Assembly (NCBI GenBank): GCA_028023455.1
Contig: JAQFVV010012434.1
Coordinates: 3,602,928 to 3,666,927 of the forward strand
Direction of reading: 5' to 3'
Length of the DNA stretch: 64,000 nt
Source: Epiperipatus broadwayi
Lineage: Eukaryota > Onychophora > Udeonychophora > Euonychophora > Peripatidae
Below are positions 36,413-50,299 of the stretch, in pieces. The position numbers and the translations under genes were made by a program. The notes under the pieces were generated by a model. It worked only from the letters and a program-made list of their open reading frames with translations. It was not told the origin of the DNA and made no database searches. Within the stretch, counting starts at the first letter, position 1, and each line of letters opens with the position of its first letter.

Positions 36413-37875
36413 GTGGTATTGGTAATAAATTTCTATCTGCAAAAAAGAAAAAGGTGGAACAATTACTAAAAAGAGAGATAACATCATAAAATGGATAGAA
36501 AAACTATATGAAGATTTATATAGAAATAAGGAATGTCCCCCCTACATCTATTATATTTTCTGAATTGCCAAGGATTTTAAATAAAGAAGTGAGACATGCA
36601 ATTAAATTTATAAAGAAGGGAAAAACTTCAGGTAATGATGGAATTATAATGTATATATTAAAAGAAGGTGAAGAAATAGAAAATTTTTTGGGAAAGTTAT
36701 ATACCAAATATTTAAATGATAAAGATGTACCAGATGATGGAAAGAATGCAATATTAATACTAATATTTAAAAAAGGTAATAAATAAGATATTAGAAATTA
36801 CACACCTATCACTCTTTTATCAGTTTTATATAATTTTTTTTACCAAGATAATTACAATTCATCTACAGTGAACATTAGATTTCAACCAACCAAAAGAATA
36901 AACTGGATTTAAAAATGTTTCTAGTACAGTTGATCACTTCCTGTATTGAGAAAAGTTATAGAAAAAACCACTGAATATGTCTTGTCATTATGCTTCGTAT
37001 TTGTAGATTATGAAAAGGCATTTGATTCTATAAGCATTTTTTTCAGTGATTAAAGCATTGAATTATCAAGGTATAGACCCAGAATATTGTCATATTCTAA
37101 AGAAAATTTATAAAAATGCAATAGCAACAATTAGATTACATAATGATACTAGAAAGGTTATCATTGAGAAGGTGTAAGACAGGGTAACTCCCTATCTTCC
37201 AAAATGTTTTGCAGCAGTACTGCAAGAAGTATTCTGTGGATTAAAATGAGAAGCTAAAGGAATAAAAGTAAATAAAGATTATTTAAATAATTTAGATTTT
37301 TCCAATAATGTAGTTGATTTTGCAAATAATATTTCAATGCTTCAGGAAATGTTGCAAGTAAGACAGTAGTATTAAATGTAAATGTTAAAAAGTCTAAAAT
37401 AATGTTTAATGAATTTTTTCAAAAAATGAAAATAAATATTGATAATTATGAGTTAGAAGAAGTTAACAACTACAAATACCTTGGTCAGATTATTATACAG
37501 ATGGAAACACAATGGGTAAAATTAAACTTGGTTAGGGTGCTATTTGTAGAAATGACTTAATATTAAGAGAAAATATGCCTGTGTGTTTGAAAAGAAATGT
37601 TTTTAATAAATGTGTTTTACCAGTTCTTACTTATCGATCTGAGATATGAAAACTTAATAGAAGAGCACTACAGAGGATTCAGATCACTCAAAGAAATATG
37701 GAGAGATGCATGTTAGGAGTAACAAGAAGAGATTGAAAACATAATACATGTATAAGAAAACAAACATTGTGTTAGTGACATCATTGAAAAATTAAAAGAC
37801 AAGTCGAATTTGGCTGGACATATTGCTAGAAGAGATGATAACAGATGCACAATTGAACTCTTAATGGAAAAGTAG
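36402..37875 (+). pseudogene. RTE-type LINE, reverse transcriptase half
   Basis: Continuation of the element at 33407-34399. The first block is a clean 92-codon frame (36508-36786) with SELPRILNKEVRHAIKFIKK, GKTSGNDGI and LILIFKKGNK, the conserved RT entry region ('GKA.GPDGI...K.....W..A.I..I.KKGD'). Then come NYTPITLLSVLY, the palm segment FVDYEKAFDSI near 36995-37030 (catalytic Asp of 'DYEKAFD'), and a degraded RQGD box near 37165. A weak FADD region lies near 37310, followed by NNYKYLGQI near 37470, the tail TRRD near 37725, and HIARRDDNRCTIELLMEK ending at the 37875 stop. Multiple stops and frameshifts make it inactive. The total element length without the insert is about 2.5 kb. Confidence 0.88.
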
Positions 37876-38944
37876 TTTTTGTAAAAAGTTGTATAAAAAT
37901 TATCAAAATTTTTATTTATTTAAAAGAATATGCAAAGTCTTATTTATAGAATAATATTTTGCAATAAATTTGTTGCTAGATTTTACAATTATTTTTTGAT
38001 AGATTTCATTCTCTTGATAAAAAAAAAAGGCAAGTAGAAGTATTTCATTAATTATTTTTTATTTTTCTTTTGTCTCTTGTAAAAATTCAGTAAAAAGTGT
38101 TGCTTTTTAATATGAAAAAGAGAATATTAAACTTGCAAGGTTTGGACAATGTTCTTATCGTTTTGGGGCAAATATAGCTATATACATACTCCCATAAGTT
38201 ATGAATAGTCCAAATATTATTCAAGTAGTTTATTGCTCGAGAGATTTTATAATAGAAAATGACGAGAAAATTGTGGAATGAAACTACAATCTATGAACCT
38301 TTAGCTTTCAATTCATCATTCTATCAGGACAATAAAGAGTTAACAATATCTGTTACCATTAAGAGAGCTATATTTGTGTGTGTGTATGTGTGTGGTACAT
38401 ACAATAAAGCAGATTTGAAAGAAAAAAAACAACAACTTATCTCTAAAATAAAAAAGGGAAATTTATAACTTATCTTTAAAAAAAGGTAACTTATCTTTTT
38501 TAAAAAAGGAAACTTTTTTTTATCTCGCTGACTAGTCTTTTTCGGAAATAACACTACTACTGACGTTTTACAGTTACAAGTTTGAAAATTAAACCTCAAG
38601 CAACACTCATGTGATCCAACACCAACTGTCCAAATCTGTTTTCAATATATATAAAGTGGGGAGGGGGAGGAGAAGATGGAGTTTTTAATGTAATTATCTT
38701 AAATTTTTTTAAGAAAAACATAATGAATATACACATGTTTAAAGTATTTGTCTAATACACGGATGTATAAATATATTAGCCGAACATTGACAAATATTCA
38801 TTAATTAACATATACAGTATCTGTATTTGTGTTAATATACAATAATAGGATCAAAGACAGATAAATTAAGCTATTCCTAAGTCAAAAATAATGTTTTGAA
38901 CTAATAATAATAATAATAACAACAACAACAACAACAACAACAAC

Positions 38945-38989
<45 letters not shown>

Positions 38990-39499
38990 TGGAGATCATA
39001 AACTAATTGTATATAAATAGTAGATTACAGTTTAAACATCATTTAGCAAAGCAATTAAGAATTGAACTTTTCTTACAATAATTCAAATGAGTAAGAATTA
39101 TTAATATATAAATAATTAAATGATTTGAGGTCTAGCTCATAAAAAGTTTGAATATTAGAAGTAACAGTGTTTGAATGCAATCAATGGACCTTTAAGCTCC
39201 CGAATCTGCCAATCATTTCAAATCATGCAAGGCACAACCATTAATGAGAACAAACTCTCAACTTGATTCTAAATAAATAACCAAGTATTAAAGATTTACA
39301 ACCTTCTTATTCTGAGAGATGTATAAAAAAGAATATGAGTTTTATGCCTTGCCAGAGAATGCATTTATATTAATATATTTAATAAAATAGACAGTATTAT
39401 GCTAAGATAATAAAGTCAGCTACTACAAAACAATTAAAGGCATTATGAAAATTGTAAAAACTGACAGTTATTTTGAATGAGGAGCCAAGAAAGAAATTT
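37876..39499. other. gene-free DNA with a trinucleotide repeat
   Basis: Contains the (AAT)n/(AAC)n tract and opposing frames of 69 and 91 codons near 38259-38599, which overlap on opposite strands in low-complexity sequence and match no family. Confidence 0.55.
38902..38989 (+). repeat. compound (AAT)n-(AAC)n-(AAT)n microsatellite
   Basis: About 88 bp of trinucleotide repeats that switch from AAT to AAC and back to AAT. Confidence 0.97.
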
Positions 39500-41270
39500 C
39501 AGCAGAATTATTTTTTATTCCTTTTATTAGAATATTGTAGTTTTTTAATTATTATAAAACAAGCACATGCTGCAATGTTAATCATACTGTGAGAAGAATG
39601 ACAACATTGTTGTCCCAATAGAAATTCTTAAAATATTTGACCAAGATCTGATCAAAATGAAAGCAGGTCAAATAATTTAAACATATCTTTTTCATGTTTG
39701 TTTCAAAATCTGTAGGCTGAACTGAATATAAACTCATACTTGGAAATGAAATACAAGTTAATGGATCTCATAAAGCAAGTTAATTAGCTTTAAATCAGAG
39801 AGTGGTATACCTGGATTTCAAAATGAAAAGTAGTTACAACAAGAGATAGCAAAAACCAAAACTGACATGGAAGAAAAGATTTCTGTTTCATATAAAAAAA
39901 ATGCAAACTTACTGATAATAAATAGACAACTTCTCAATAAATTCATTAAATTCAATAGTGTGGATTATGATGAAGGTTTTTATGGAGAATCAAAGTCAGT
40001 TATGAAAGTTTACTAGTGGTTTGCACAGCATTAAACAATCCATTCATACAAATCCTCATGTAAAAGTAACTTTTTATTCTGAATCCTAGCTACAATGTAA
40101 TCCATGTAATTATTTTATTTGGGGTTGTATCACAATTATTTTGTTCTGCCTAAATAATGTATTCACAACAGTAAATCCATATATTAGAAAGACTGTTTGA
40201 GTTTATAAAACCAGTGCCATTTTTAGCAATTACTATTCATTTCAACTCTTGAATTAATTTTCATAAAGAAAAATTTAATGGTATTAATATAATAACAATA
40301 TTCATTAGCAGCATTTAAGCTTTTTTTTTTTAAATCATTTCAATCTAATTTTGCAGCATAAACATGAATGCAACTGGCTCAGGGACTCATTAAAGCATCT
40401 AGGAATTACAAAAATAGAAAACAGATATTGCAGTGAATCTAATGCCATACAATCTTTTTTCTTGATGAGCTATCTTTTCAAATAACTTAATTAACTTCCT
40501 GCCTATTTAATGAAAAACAAAGTTGTAATCTTAAAGTAATAACAATTTCTTCTAAACAATCGTACATTATCTTTTTCATCAAATATTGTCTTTTCACAGT
40601 GATCAACACTGAGTTGGTTTCAAACATCTATTTTCTTCTTTACTGACACATCAACCATTGCAAAAATAATATAGGTCTAATTACTCATTATAATTTTAGA
40701 AATGATATAATAACTGGCATCTTTAAATAATTTCAAAGTTTTTTGACTGAAAAATCATGCAATCAACTTTCTGTTTCTTTGTTTAATTGGTATGAAAGCA
40801 ATGTGAAACATTTTTACAAGTCAACTCTTTGACAAATATTTTCTACATTGCTGTGGATCCAAATCCAGGATAGTATATTATTTAATAAGTGCACCATTAT
40901 CATCTATTATCAATTTACATGCACAGGCCATATTTTTGGGATAACTGCTGTAGCGAATCTTACTGCATGTTTATCCTCTTGAAATAAAGTATGCCTCCTG
41001 TGAAATTTCATAAACCATCTAAAGATAGTTTTCTCATGATAGTGCTTCATCATAAAATGATGAATGCAACCACCATATAAGCCAACTTCAAAATTACAAT
41101 GCTGTAATGAGCTTATTCCAATTACTAGTAATGTTAAAGCATACTAAAATACTGATGGCAAATTTCAATTGCTGTTCATGTACTTATAATGATTGAATGC
41201 AATGCAACTGCAGTTAATAATTCATACAAGACTAGTTTTGCCATATGTCAATAATTTCAATGGACCTTTG
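39500..41270 (-). pseudogene. mariner-family transposase relic, strongly decayed
   Basis: Read on minus from about 41090, the helix-turn-helix region HEKTIFRWFMKFHRRHTLFQ is followed by FATAVIPK (family '..TV.RWF.KF..G...L.D..R.GRP.TAV.P..I'). Then comes KLIIDDNGALIK, and about 300 bp further IPIKQRNRKLIA, KTLKLFKDASYYIISKI and TYI in place of the usual 'RIVTGDETYI' block. The catalytic Asp of that block is lost and stops are frequent. The C-terminal third towards 39500 is only weakly readable. It belongs to a different lineage from the mariner at 1.4 kb. Terminal inverted repeats were not found. Confidence 0.6.
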
Positions 41271-44200
41271 CAAAAAAAATATATTAGTAACAAAAAGTAA
41301 ACATGGAGGGAGTTATAATATAGAATAGAAATAATTTTAAAACTTTTGACAATTGGAAGATAAAACAATAGAAATTAGGTAATTTGATACAGAAAATAAA
41401 ATATATATATATGAATTATTGTATGCCAAAAGAATATATTATGATTATTAAGCAAAACAAAAAAAAAAGGCACATTTTGAGAATGTAAAGGTATATATAA
41501 TATTTTGTACAACTGTAATTAAAATATGGATTATGTATATTTTTAGATAAAATTATAGTATATTTTATCACTTTTGTGTAATTATATTTATTTACACATT
41601 TTTATAGCTCTGCTAAAGACAGTTAGGGAGTCAAAACTATAAGAAAATACAACTAATTGTAGAAACAATATGTTACAATGAATATTGAAAAAAGTAAATA
41701 ATTATATGTGTTAATAAAATCAATGGATAGAAAATAAACAAGAATATTAATGTTACTTCAATAAAGTACATATTCCAAGTTTTTTTTCCTTCAATAAAAC
41801 ACATTTTAAAATACGTTCTTGGTAGTAATAACCTTAATTTCCTTAACATTGATATGATTGAACAAGTTTCATAAAATCATCCCATTGTAAATAAAAGATA
41901 AATAGGTTGCACATATAAATTCTCATTAATTTTTAAAGATAATATGGCATTATTGTACTTTAATTTTTGAGAGTTTTTTTCTTTTTTCACAATCTTCTGC
42001 ATGATCCAGAATTAAATAAGCTATACTTGTTCTTGTATCTGTTTCACACTATTTGACATCAAATTCTAACAATTCCAGTACTTTTTTCCAGTAATGCATT
42101 GCAGTAATTGTTGGATCCATACTTCTCACTAGCTATAAAATTATTGTTTAGCTTTCTGCAAAACCTTGTTTATGGATGCTAAATTTTTTGGAATTTCCTA
42201 CACTAAGCCTAATTTTAGAGTACTTATTGAATTTTACTGTTTACAAAAATCCTGATTCATATTTCTTGTTTAAATTTTTTTTCTCATCAATATGGGTTTT
42301 TACAGAAGAGAAGAAAAGATTAATATTAAACAGAGTGTGTAATTAAAGGACAAAAAGTGTACTTACACAAATACATCCCATTTCTCATGCAAATGAATGA
42401 TGACATGAGATGATATCATAACTGAGTCATATGTTAATGTAACTGAGTGAATATTATAGAAAAAAAACAAGTCTAATTGTATTCAACTTTTCATAAACCA
42501 ATATCTTATCTTACAAAGTATCAAACAAGATGACTGCTTATTTTTTATTGCAGTTAATCTTTATATGACCTTTAATTATTGAAAAGTGTTTCCAGTTTTT
42601 ATATAACAAGTGATAAATTGATACAATTAACACCTACAAGTGAAGATTAGTGGAATCTTCTTCAGATATGAGAATTTACTGCAAATAAACAATAGATAGA
42701 TCTGCTCAACTGTCTACTCTGCCACTTTGTAATATAGAGGGATTGTTTATGAAAAGCTAATTACAGTTAGATTTTTCTATTTTTTTATTATATTCTATCA
42801 TTCATGTTGATATATGATTGTATCATCATAAACTCTTCACATAAATAGGATCTGGACATCAGATTGCAGCATTTATTGACTTCTCACCCTTTAGATAAAG
42901 CTGATTCTGAAAATAAATGTCAATAATGCACAGTGCAGAGATGGTAAATTAAGGAGGAATTTCTAATTGGATATAAATATATAACCTGACTATTAATGTT
43001 AAAGTCTAAATGCATTGATAAACTTTTTTATTCCAATAAAGGTATAACAATACTTTAAAAAAATAGCAATAATAGTAATAAAAGAAAAGCATTAATATAA
43101 TAATAATAATGGTAATAGTAATACCACAAAGAGCCAGAGATCAAGTACAAATGCATCTATTGCTTGCCACTTTAATAGTCATGTAATCTCTAATATATAC
43201 TGAATATATTTTAATAGGCATTTGGTAAATACAAAAGATTGTCTTAATGTTATAACAGATTTGTCATGAGAAAAATTATTATATTTATAAAGACAAATAA
43301 TCTTAAAAATACTTTAGAAAAATTAAGAAACGTTGATTTGTGACAGCCTTTTAATTAAGAATAAATTGTAAATTAAATATATAGATATTGCAAACATAAA
43401 GTTCAGTTTTTTCTTTTAAAAAACATTATTTGTTATATCAAGTTAGAGAACAAATTTTGAAAGGCGTATTATCAGATTCTGAGTGTAAGGTCCTTGGATT
43501 GATTTCAGTTTTGGCTCTTTTAGTACTCAGACTTCTTATGAAGTCCCCACCAACAATGTCATTTAATTATTTTTATTTTGTTTTAGTTGACATTTTATAG
43601 TTTCACTTATAAAGTTTAAATGGGAAAAATAGTAAATACTCTGAAATTAATAAGTTTTAATATTTTTGTTTGATAATTTCAGATAGTTTTTTTTTTTAAT
43701 TTTGTTTTTATAATAATCAGAATTGCTTGAAAATATATTTTAAAAAAGGGAAGGAAATTGGCTCTCATCTAAAGAAAAATCATAAAAGATAAAATAATAA
43801 TTTATTAGTTGTAATTTGAAAAAGTGTGTTTTTATCTATTTAATGCCAAAATATTATTAAATTAATATCTTTGATTTTGCATAGACTTTATATTTCAGAA
43901 TACATTTTTACCATTTAAAAATAGAATGATTGCAGAAATAACTGCATGGCTAGTTTCATGGAAAGTCATGTGATAACCAATCACTCTAATAATGAGTTGA
44001 ACACAACATATTCTTTCAAGTGATCAAACTATTTGTTTTTACTTTACTTAAGTATCAATTCAAAAATTTTTAGCTCTTAAATCTCTCACTGCATCACTGT
44101 AGTCCATTGTATTAAACACAGAAATCTTATTTAATTTTTTTTTTGTACAAACAAAATATTATTATGCCTAATTGAGTACAAACTCTGTGACTTTCTGAAT

Positions 44201-44818
44201 TACTTTTTATCCCAATTTTGTAAGATAATCATATAGTTATTTCTCTAATTATCATTGAATGACTTGAATATGTAATTTACTATTACCATGCTCACTAAAC
44301 ATTAAATACATCAAACAAATAAAAACTAATGAATGAATTCCTCAAATTACATTTTGATATATTTTCTCACATATTAAATATAATTCTTAAATAAGATGAT
44401 AACTATTCAACAATCCTTATATAAAGCATATATATCATAAGATAAAAAAAAGCAAGCTCCCATGATATAATTTGATTGAACCAATCTCTTTTAAAACAAA
44501 TATGAATAAGAGCTTAAATGAGATTATTTTAATCAAAATGCATTGCAGATACTATGTATTTTTCCAATATCTTAAACTATCTAATACTGAATAAAGCAAC
44601 ATTGAGAAATTATGACCTTATTTAAGATGTATACATTCAAATAAATCATGTTGTATTAGCTTAAAAAATATTAAATTATGGCTATAAGTGAATAATTTAA
44701 ATTTTCAGTAGAACAATGTGTTATTTATTTATATATATATAATTGCAAGAGAATCAAGTCATATATCACATTACTTAACTTAATAAGCTTGTATTACAAA
44801 TGTTATATAATGACTTGC
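41271..44818. other. gene-free AT-rich DNA
   Basis: No supported gene. A short less AT-rich patch near 43450-43550 (TCTGAGTGTAAGGTCCTTGG) might be a SINE head, but no copy was found in the window. (AT)n near 41401-41411 and 44738-44747. Confidence 0.55.
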
Positions 44819-44986
44819 TAATAGCTCTTAACAAACTTTTCAGAACATCCATATCCTTGGACCAGATTCTAGCTCTGGTTTTCATCAGTGAGGCTTGAAT
44901 ATCCTAGCAACTCACTGATGAAAGTCAGAGCTAGAAACCATTCTGAGGACAGGGATCTTCTAAAAAGTCTGTTAAGAGATATTGGT
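44819..44986. repeat. compact hairpin (mini foldback) related to family alpha
   Basis: Left arm 44819-44892 and right arm 44911-44986 are inverted copies of each other around an 18-nt loop (GCTTGAATATCCTAGCAA). The inner arms (CTAGCTCTGGTTTTCATCAGTGAG and its counterpart) pair almost perfectly. The outer arms (AGCTCTTAACAAACTTTT, ATATCTCTTAACAGACTTTT when the right arm is reversed) pair with mismatches. The loop-proximal TTTCATCAGTGAG...CTTGAAT matches the centre of the alpha elements at 34950 and 63725. The 71-codon frame across it is a shadow. Confidence 0.75.
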
Positions 44987-47900
44987 ATGCTCATTATATA
45001 ATATATTATGTTGTCTTCATGTAAAGAATGACTCATATATGTTTGTCCATAAAAATATATAATATATTTTTGTATAAAAATCATTTATGACATGTATAAT
45101 TCAAAGTAAAAATTTAACATGTACAACTGGATTATAACAAGGCTAATGTTAAAGAGAACCCGAGAAACCTTAAATATTAACGATATTGGATACCATAAAT
45201 TTATATCAAACTCAGACAATATTTCATTTTAATTCTTTTTGCCTATAGTGGAAATTGTCAAAACATTAAATAAATATATTTTTATTCTTAAAAAAAATTG
45301 TTATTTATAAATTATACTCACATATTCACCACTAATTCTATATTATTTGTAGTTGTATATATATATTGCTTAAAGCTAAGCTTGTGATTTGATTAGCAGA
45401 CTACTAGGAACAAAAAATTAATAAAAAATGTTTATCTTTAGATTTAACTAATTTTCTTACAATTTATTTTTTCACTTTTTTTCTGTAGATGAAACAACTT
45501 ATTTATTTTTCTAGTAGAAAAAAACAAAGAAAAGTAAGTGATAAAAAAGTTTTCTAGGCTTTTTTAAAACTACATTTTATTTTCAGCATTAGTGTTTGAG
45601 TTATTTGTAATAATAATAGTAACACTAATAAAGGAAATAATGGCAAAAATACTGAAAATAATCATATATTTAGTATAAAAATACCCTTTACATTAAAAAA
45701 TGTTAACAATGTCTTGATATGAAGAATGTTTAGACTATTTTATTTTAATATATGAGACAGATCTAATAAATGAAACGCTGTATTATATTCCTATACATTT
45801 ATCACTTTTTAATATTAAAAGGAAATCACTGATAATAATAATTTCAGCTCTAGGTTATCATTATTTTGAAATGTTTTTAGAATTAGGAAATATAGGTCAC
45901 TAAAATAAGTAATTATTTCATCCTGTGGTTTGATTGCATCATATGAATATTAAGTTAAAACCAGTGCATGCTGTGATCTGTTTTGAATTTTGTTTTTTTC
46001 TGTTAGATGTTGAGGAAAATATTGTATAGCTACACATTTCATGGCAGAGAAATTAAATGACATACTACGTAACTGTAAACAGAAATATGCATTATTAAAA
46101 TTATGCAAAACAAAGCAGAGAAATTAAATGACATACTATGTAACTGTAAACAGAAATATGCATTATTAAAATTATGCAAAACAAAATACTGTGTGAGTTG
46201 GTAGTATGTATTGTTGTAAGAAATTACAGTTAATAATAATATTGTTAGTGGTAATAAATTATTAGCATTTTGTTAACTATGTTTTTCAGATAGCAAAAAA
46301 CTTACAAGAATATTAATAAATTTACAAATGAATTAAAGGAACTCACTAAGGAAGACAAATTAACGTATTTGCTTTGCTATTTGATTCCTAAAAGATCCAT
46401 AAAGTCTTTCCTGGAGATACATGGGGATTTTTTTCAGAACGGATTATTTCTTATTTAATTACAGAAATAATGCTTTAATAAAAATAATTGTAAAACATCT
46501 TTAAATACCCAATTTTAATTCATAAATGTTTATTTGGTATAATTATTAGAACATCTAATTAAGAAACCTCTATATTCATAAACTATTTGACAATGAAAAG
46601 CAATGTATTATTTTGCTTATTACTCATATATATATATATACATTTAAATTATTTCAAAGAGTATGTTAACAGTAGATAACTTCATAATAAAAATGGCTTG
46701 CTGATAAAAAAAAAATGTTTTGATTTGATCCTGAACTAAAGATAATGCTAAATATTTTTGGCAAGAATTGTTGTGATCTTTTACTTTGGTGCTTGAATGA
46801 CAGTATGTCTATGAGTACATCTTTGATAAGTTTTATAATGACCAAGCTCAAACATTTTATTTTCAGCTATTACAAATTTAGTTCACTGAAAACCCAATTC
46901 TACAGACCAATCCTCAATGACCATAATTATAAATCAAAAATGCTGAATTTTTAATAGGTTTTCCATTGCTGTTTACAAATAAATTGTAAATACAATATCT
47001 TTAAAGACTTGATACCAGACCACATGCATGGTTGTGAAAAATGAAAACTTTGGAATAATTATGATATACCAATGCATTATTTTAAACTGGACATGGATAA
47101 CATGGAAATCAATTTATATGTTAAAACTTTCCAAGTAGAACAAATTGTTACTTATTCCAATTTAGGCTAAAATCAATGCCATTATTTACTTTCTTTTTAT
47201 AAATGACATTTCTAATGATAGAAACAATAGTTAATGCAAGTTATTAAACCTAAACTATTTGTATATAAAATATAAACTTTAACAAAGTAATTGAGCAAAC
47301 TTTTAACTGCATCTGAATTATTATTGAAGTTTATATCCTAGAATAAGTTGAAACAACAATGCAGAAGTGTGATATGATTAACTAAAATTTGATTATGTAG
47401 TAACAAATAACTCACTTCTTCAGATTGCATAGTATATGAGAAAATAAGAGCATATATCTACTCTAATGATATCTAAAATAATATAAGAAATCACTGATTA
47501 TCATTTATTAATGTTCTGGCTCTTGCCATATCATAAATATTCATAATTGCATTACTTGCAACTTTGAATTCCAACTCTTATTTTTTTTAAAAAAGCAATA
47601 TCATAAAACTAGATTCAGAATGAAAATTCAAATCCACTAATATCTAATAACCACTAATTACTCAAGTTTATTATAGGTGACACTAAAGAGAGAAGTTTCT
47701 CTTATTTTATTTGTGTCATTGTAATATATTTAACATGATTTAATTTATTGTCTACAGATATCAGTTATCTATTAAATAGCATTAAAACAATTGTGAAATA
47801 AATAAATTAGTTAACTTTGAGTATTAGAATACATTGTTTTATGTTAGTTTTTAGTTTGATAATACTAAAATAGACTGTCATGATTATGTCACATAATTAA

Positions 47901-48899
47901 AATGATTATATTTTTAAAACATATATTTGATCAATACATTAATAATGTATTTATAACAGATTTGTCTCTATAAATATACATGTAATTTTAAGTAGATTAA
48001 TGCATAAAAGAAGAGTAAACCATTGAATGTTACAATTATTGCATGGAGTCCAAGATTTCTCAATGATACTTCAATAATTGTAGTGGTATTGAAATATTGC
48101 TAAGCAACTTTGAGAATTATACATAGTCACCATACTATGTAAAATCTTTCTCAGAAACTACCACCTTCTACTGACTTTCTTCATACAAAAAATCTTTAAC
48201 CTATCCATACATACATGATAAACACATGTACAAATAAAAATAGTGAATATCTTTTTACCTACATAAATATTTGTAACAGAAATTTATATACATATCATTA
48301 AACTAATTTTTAGACTAATTTTATGTTTCAAAGGATTTAACTGAAAAAAATTTGAACAAAAATTACCTTGGTTTTTTTTTTTAATTACATACATAGTATA
48401 GTATTATAATTTTAGAATCCAGAGGTACATATTTTATATTAAACAACCAACAACGTAATAGTTAGTAGTTCTTTTTGTTTATGTTACTGTGACTCAAGTC
48501 ACACATGTTAAGGCCAGGTATATGAATAAATACTGTGAACAAAATCTTGCTGTCTCACCTCTAACTTATTCTAAAAGGTATTTAAATGTCTCCTAGGTTT
48601 ACTAATTTTATATAACCTGCATCTTACAATATTTAAAACTATTTTAAATATAAACCTTTTCAACATTTATTCAGTATCTACTTCTTTTAACAGTGATTAC
48701 AAAACACTTTCACATTTTTGCTTTAAAGTCTTTTAATTATATGTTTTCTTCTAATGCAAATGAAAAACAAGATTTATAGCATAGCAGCCATGGCTTACAA
48801 TGTGGATTGCTTTTATGTTTAAGTAGAACAATGTAAATATCCTGAGATAAGAAACAAATATGTGTTATAGTGCAATGTAAACCTTGATCAGTGATGTGA
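44987..48899. other. gene-free AT-rich DNA
   Basis: No supported gene. Contains the 71-bp tandem duplication listed separately. Opposing frames at 46666-46954 are shadows of each other. Confidence 0.55.
46044..46185 (+). repeat. 71-bp tandem duplication
   Basis: Two adjacent copies (46044-46114 and 46115-46185), starting GCAGAGAAATTAAATGACAT, differ by one C/T change (CTACGTAAC against CTATGTAAC). The near identity indicates a recent local duplication. Confidence 0.95.
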
Positions 48900-50260
48900 C
48901 ATAAAATTGTGAAATAACTAGAGTCATGTATAAACAGAATGCTAAAAAACATCCAGACATTCATCTGTTTAAAGTTCTAGAGGCTAACAAAAAGATAGGT
49001 ATAATATGTTATAGAGATGCTGATGCAGAAATTATACTTCTAGATTTATTTCAAATGTTGGGATGGCCTAGCACTAATGAAGCCTATATTGATTTAACCA
49101 GACTTATGAAAGAATGAATACAAACAATGGGCTCTGAATATAAAACAACCTCAGATATGCTTTATAAAGCGTATGTAATAGTAATAAAAAAACATATTTA
49201 TAATTCTGTTTCAAAAGAAGTTTCTGATTCTGCTTTAAATTTTTGACTAAATCTTATACCTACATCTGATACTTAAAATTAGTAAATCTATAACTATAGA
49301 AGAAATAAGGGTTTCAATTTTCCTACATTTACATTTTCAGTGATTAGCAGACATTGCTCATAATAAAATATTTAAATTTGCCTGTACTTTTTAAAGCCAA
49401 ATAGTCAAACTACTTTGATTCATAAATCTATAACTGAAATTATCAAAACAATCTCTAGAAATAAAGTCCAAAATCTTTGTGGTAAGCTGGGTGATATTCT
49501 GAGTAAATGGAGCATTTAGGCAAAATTAACACAGCATTAGCTTATACTGCAATTTAGGAGAAAAAAGAATTTTGGTTACATCAATTAGCTCAAGGCATTG
49601 GTTTTGATGAAGTAGCTTCAAAATATCTTTCTAAATCCATCAAATGTAGCACAAATTTTATCGGTAAAACAGCCTTAACAACTAAGCAGAAGATAAAATA
49701 TTAGGTTACTCAGTTTTCTCAAAAACTGAACTTCAATAAACAAAAGATCTAAAAAAAAAAGAATAATTGTTGAGCAGTTGTTCACAAATGTTATTAAATT
49801 TTTTATGATCTTGTTTATTGTTTCATTATGATGTAGAGTTTTTTACTCATGAATCAATGATTGTTTTAAGACATTTTAACATTAAACCTCATCAATCTCA
49901 TCTTTGATCACTATCTATCACAAATTTATCAATATTTGCAGAAAATTTCATGGTGTCATTCCTGATGAGATAATTAATAATTTAATTATAGATTTTCTTT
50001 TATTACAGCATGGTAAATTAAAAAGGGGTGAAATATTCTACTTCAGTATTTAATCAATCCAACTCAATTATTAGCAAAACTGCTTCCACATATAAAATGC
50101 AAAACAAAAATACTTATAAGAATACAAAGATTAAGATAACTTCTGGGTTCTTTGCTTCAAAAATGAAAATAACAATAAAAAGTACCACTGAAAATAAAAA
50201 TGTCATTTCTAATTTTTTCATAAGGATAACTGTAAATGATAAAAAAAACTGATATGATAT
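48900..50260 (+). pseudogene. unrecognised decayed coding-like stretch
   Basis: I do not recognise a family. A 63-codon frame (48926-49117) contains LLDLFQMLGWPSTNEAYIDL. It is followed without long gaps by further plausible plus-strand segments: SEYKTTSDMLYKAYVIVIKK near 49135, NLCGKLGDILSKW near 49470, FWLHQLAQGIGFDEVASKYL near 49575, and a lysine/serine/threonine-rich 74-codon frame (50028-50252). Stops and frame changes between them suggest a pseudogene, probably the ORF1/gag-like protein of a retroelement, but that is only inference. It abuts the truncated end of a minus-strand LINE at about 50300. Confidence 0.3.
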
Positions 50261-50299
50261 GATAATGAATAGTCAGGTTAGTAATAAAGCATCAATTAA

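Noticed and set aside
34820-36420. Short direct and inverted repeats as a CRISPR-like array
   Set aside because: Units are hundreds of bases long, in mixed orientation, without regular spacers, in a eukaryotic genome; they are foldback transposon units.
38324-38599. 91-codon minus frame opposite a 69-codon plus frame
   Set aside because: Both lie over low-complexity lysine/phenylalanine-type sequence and mirror each other; no family similarity.
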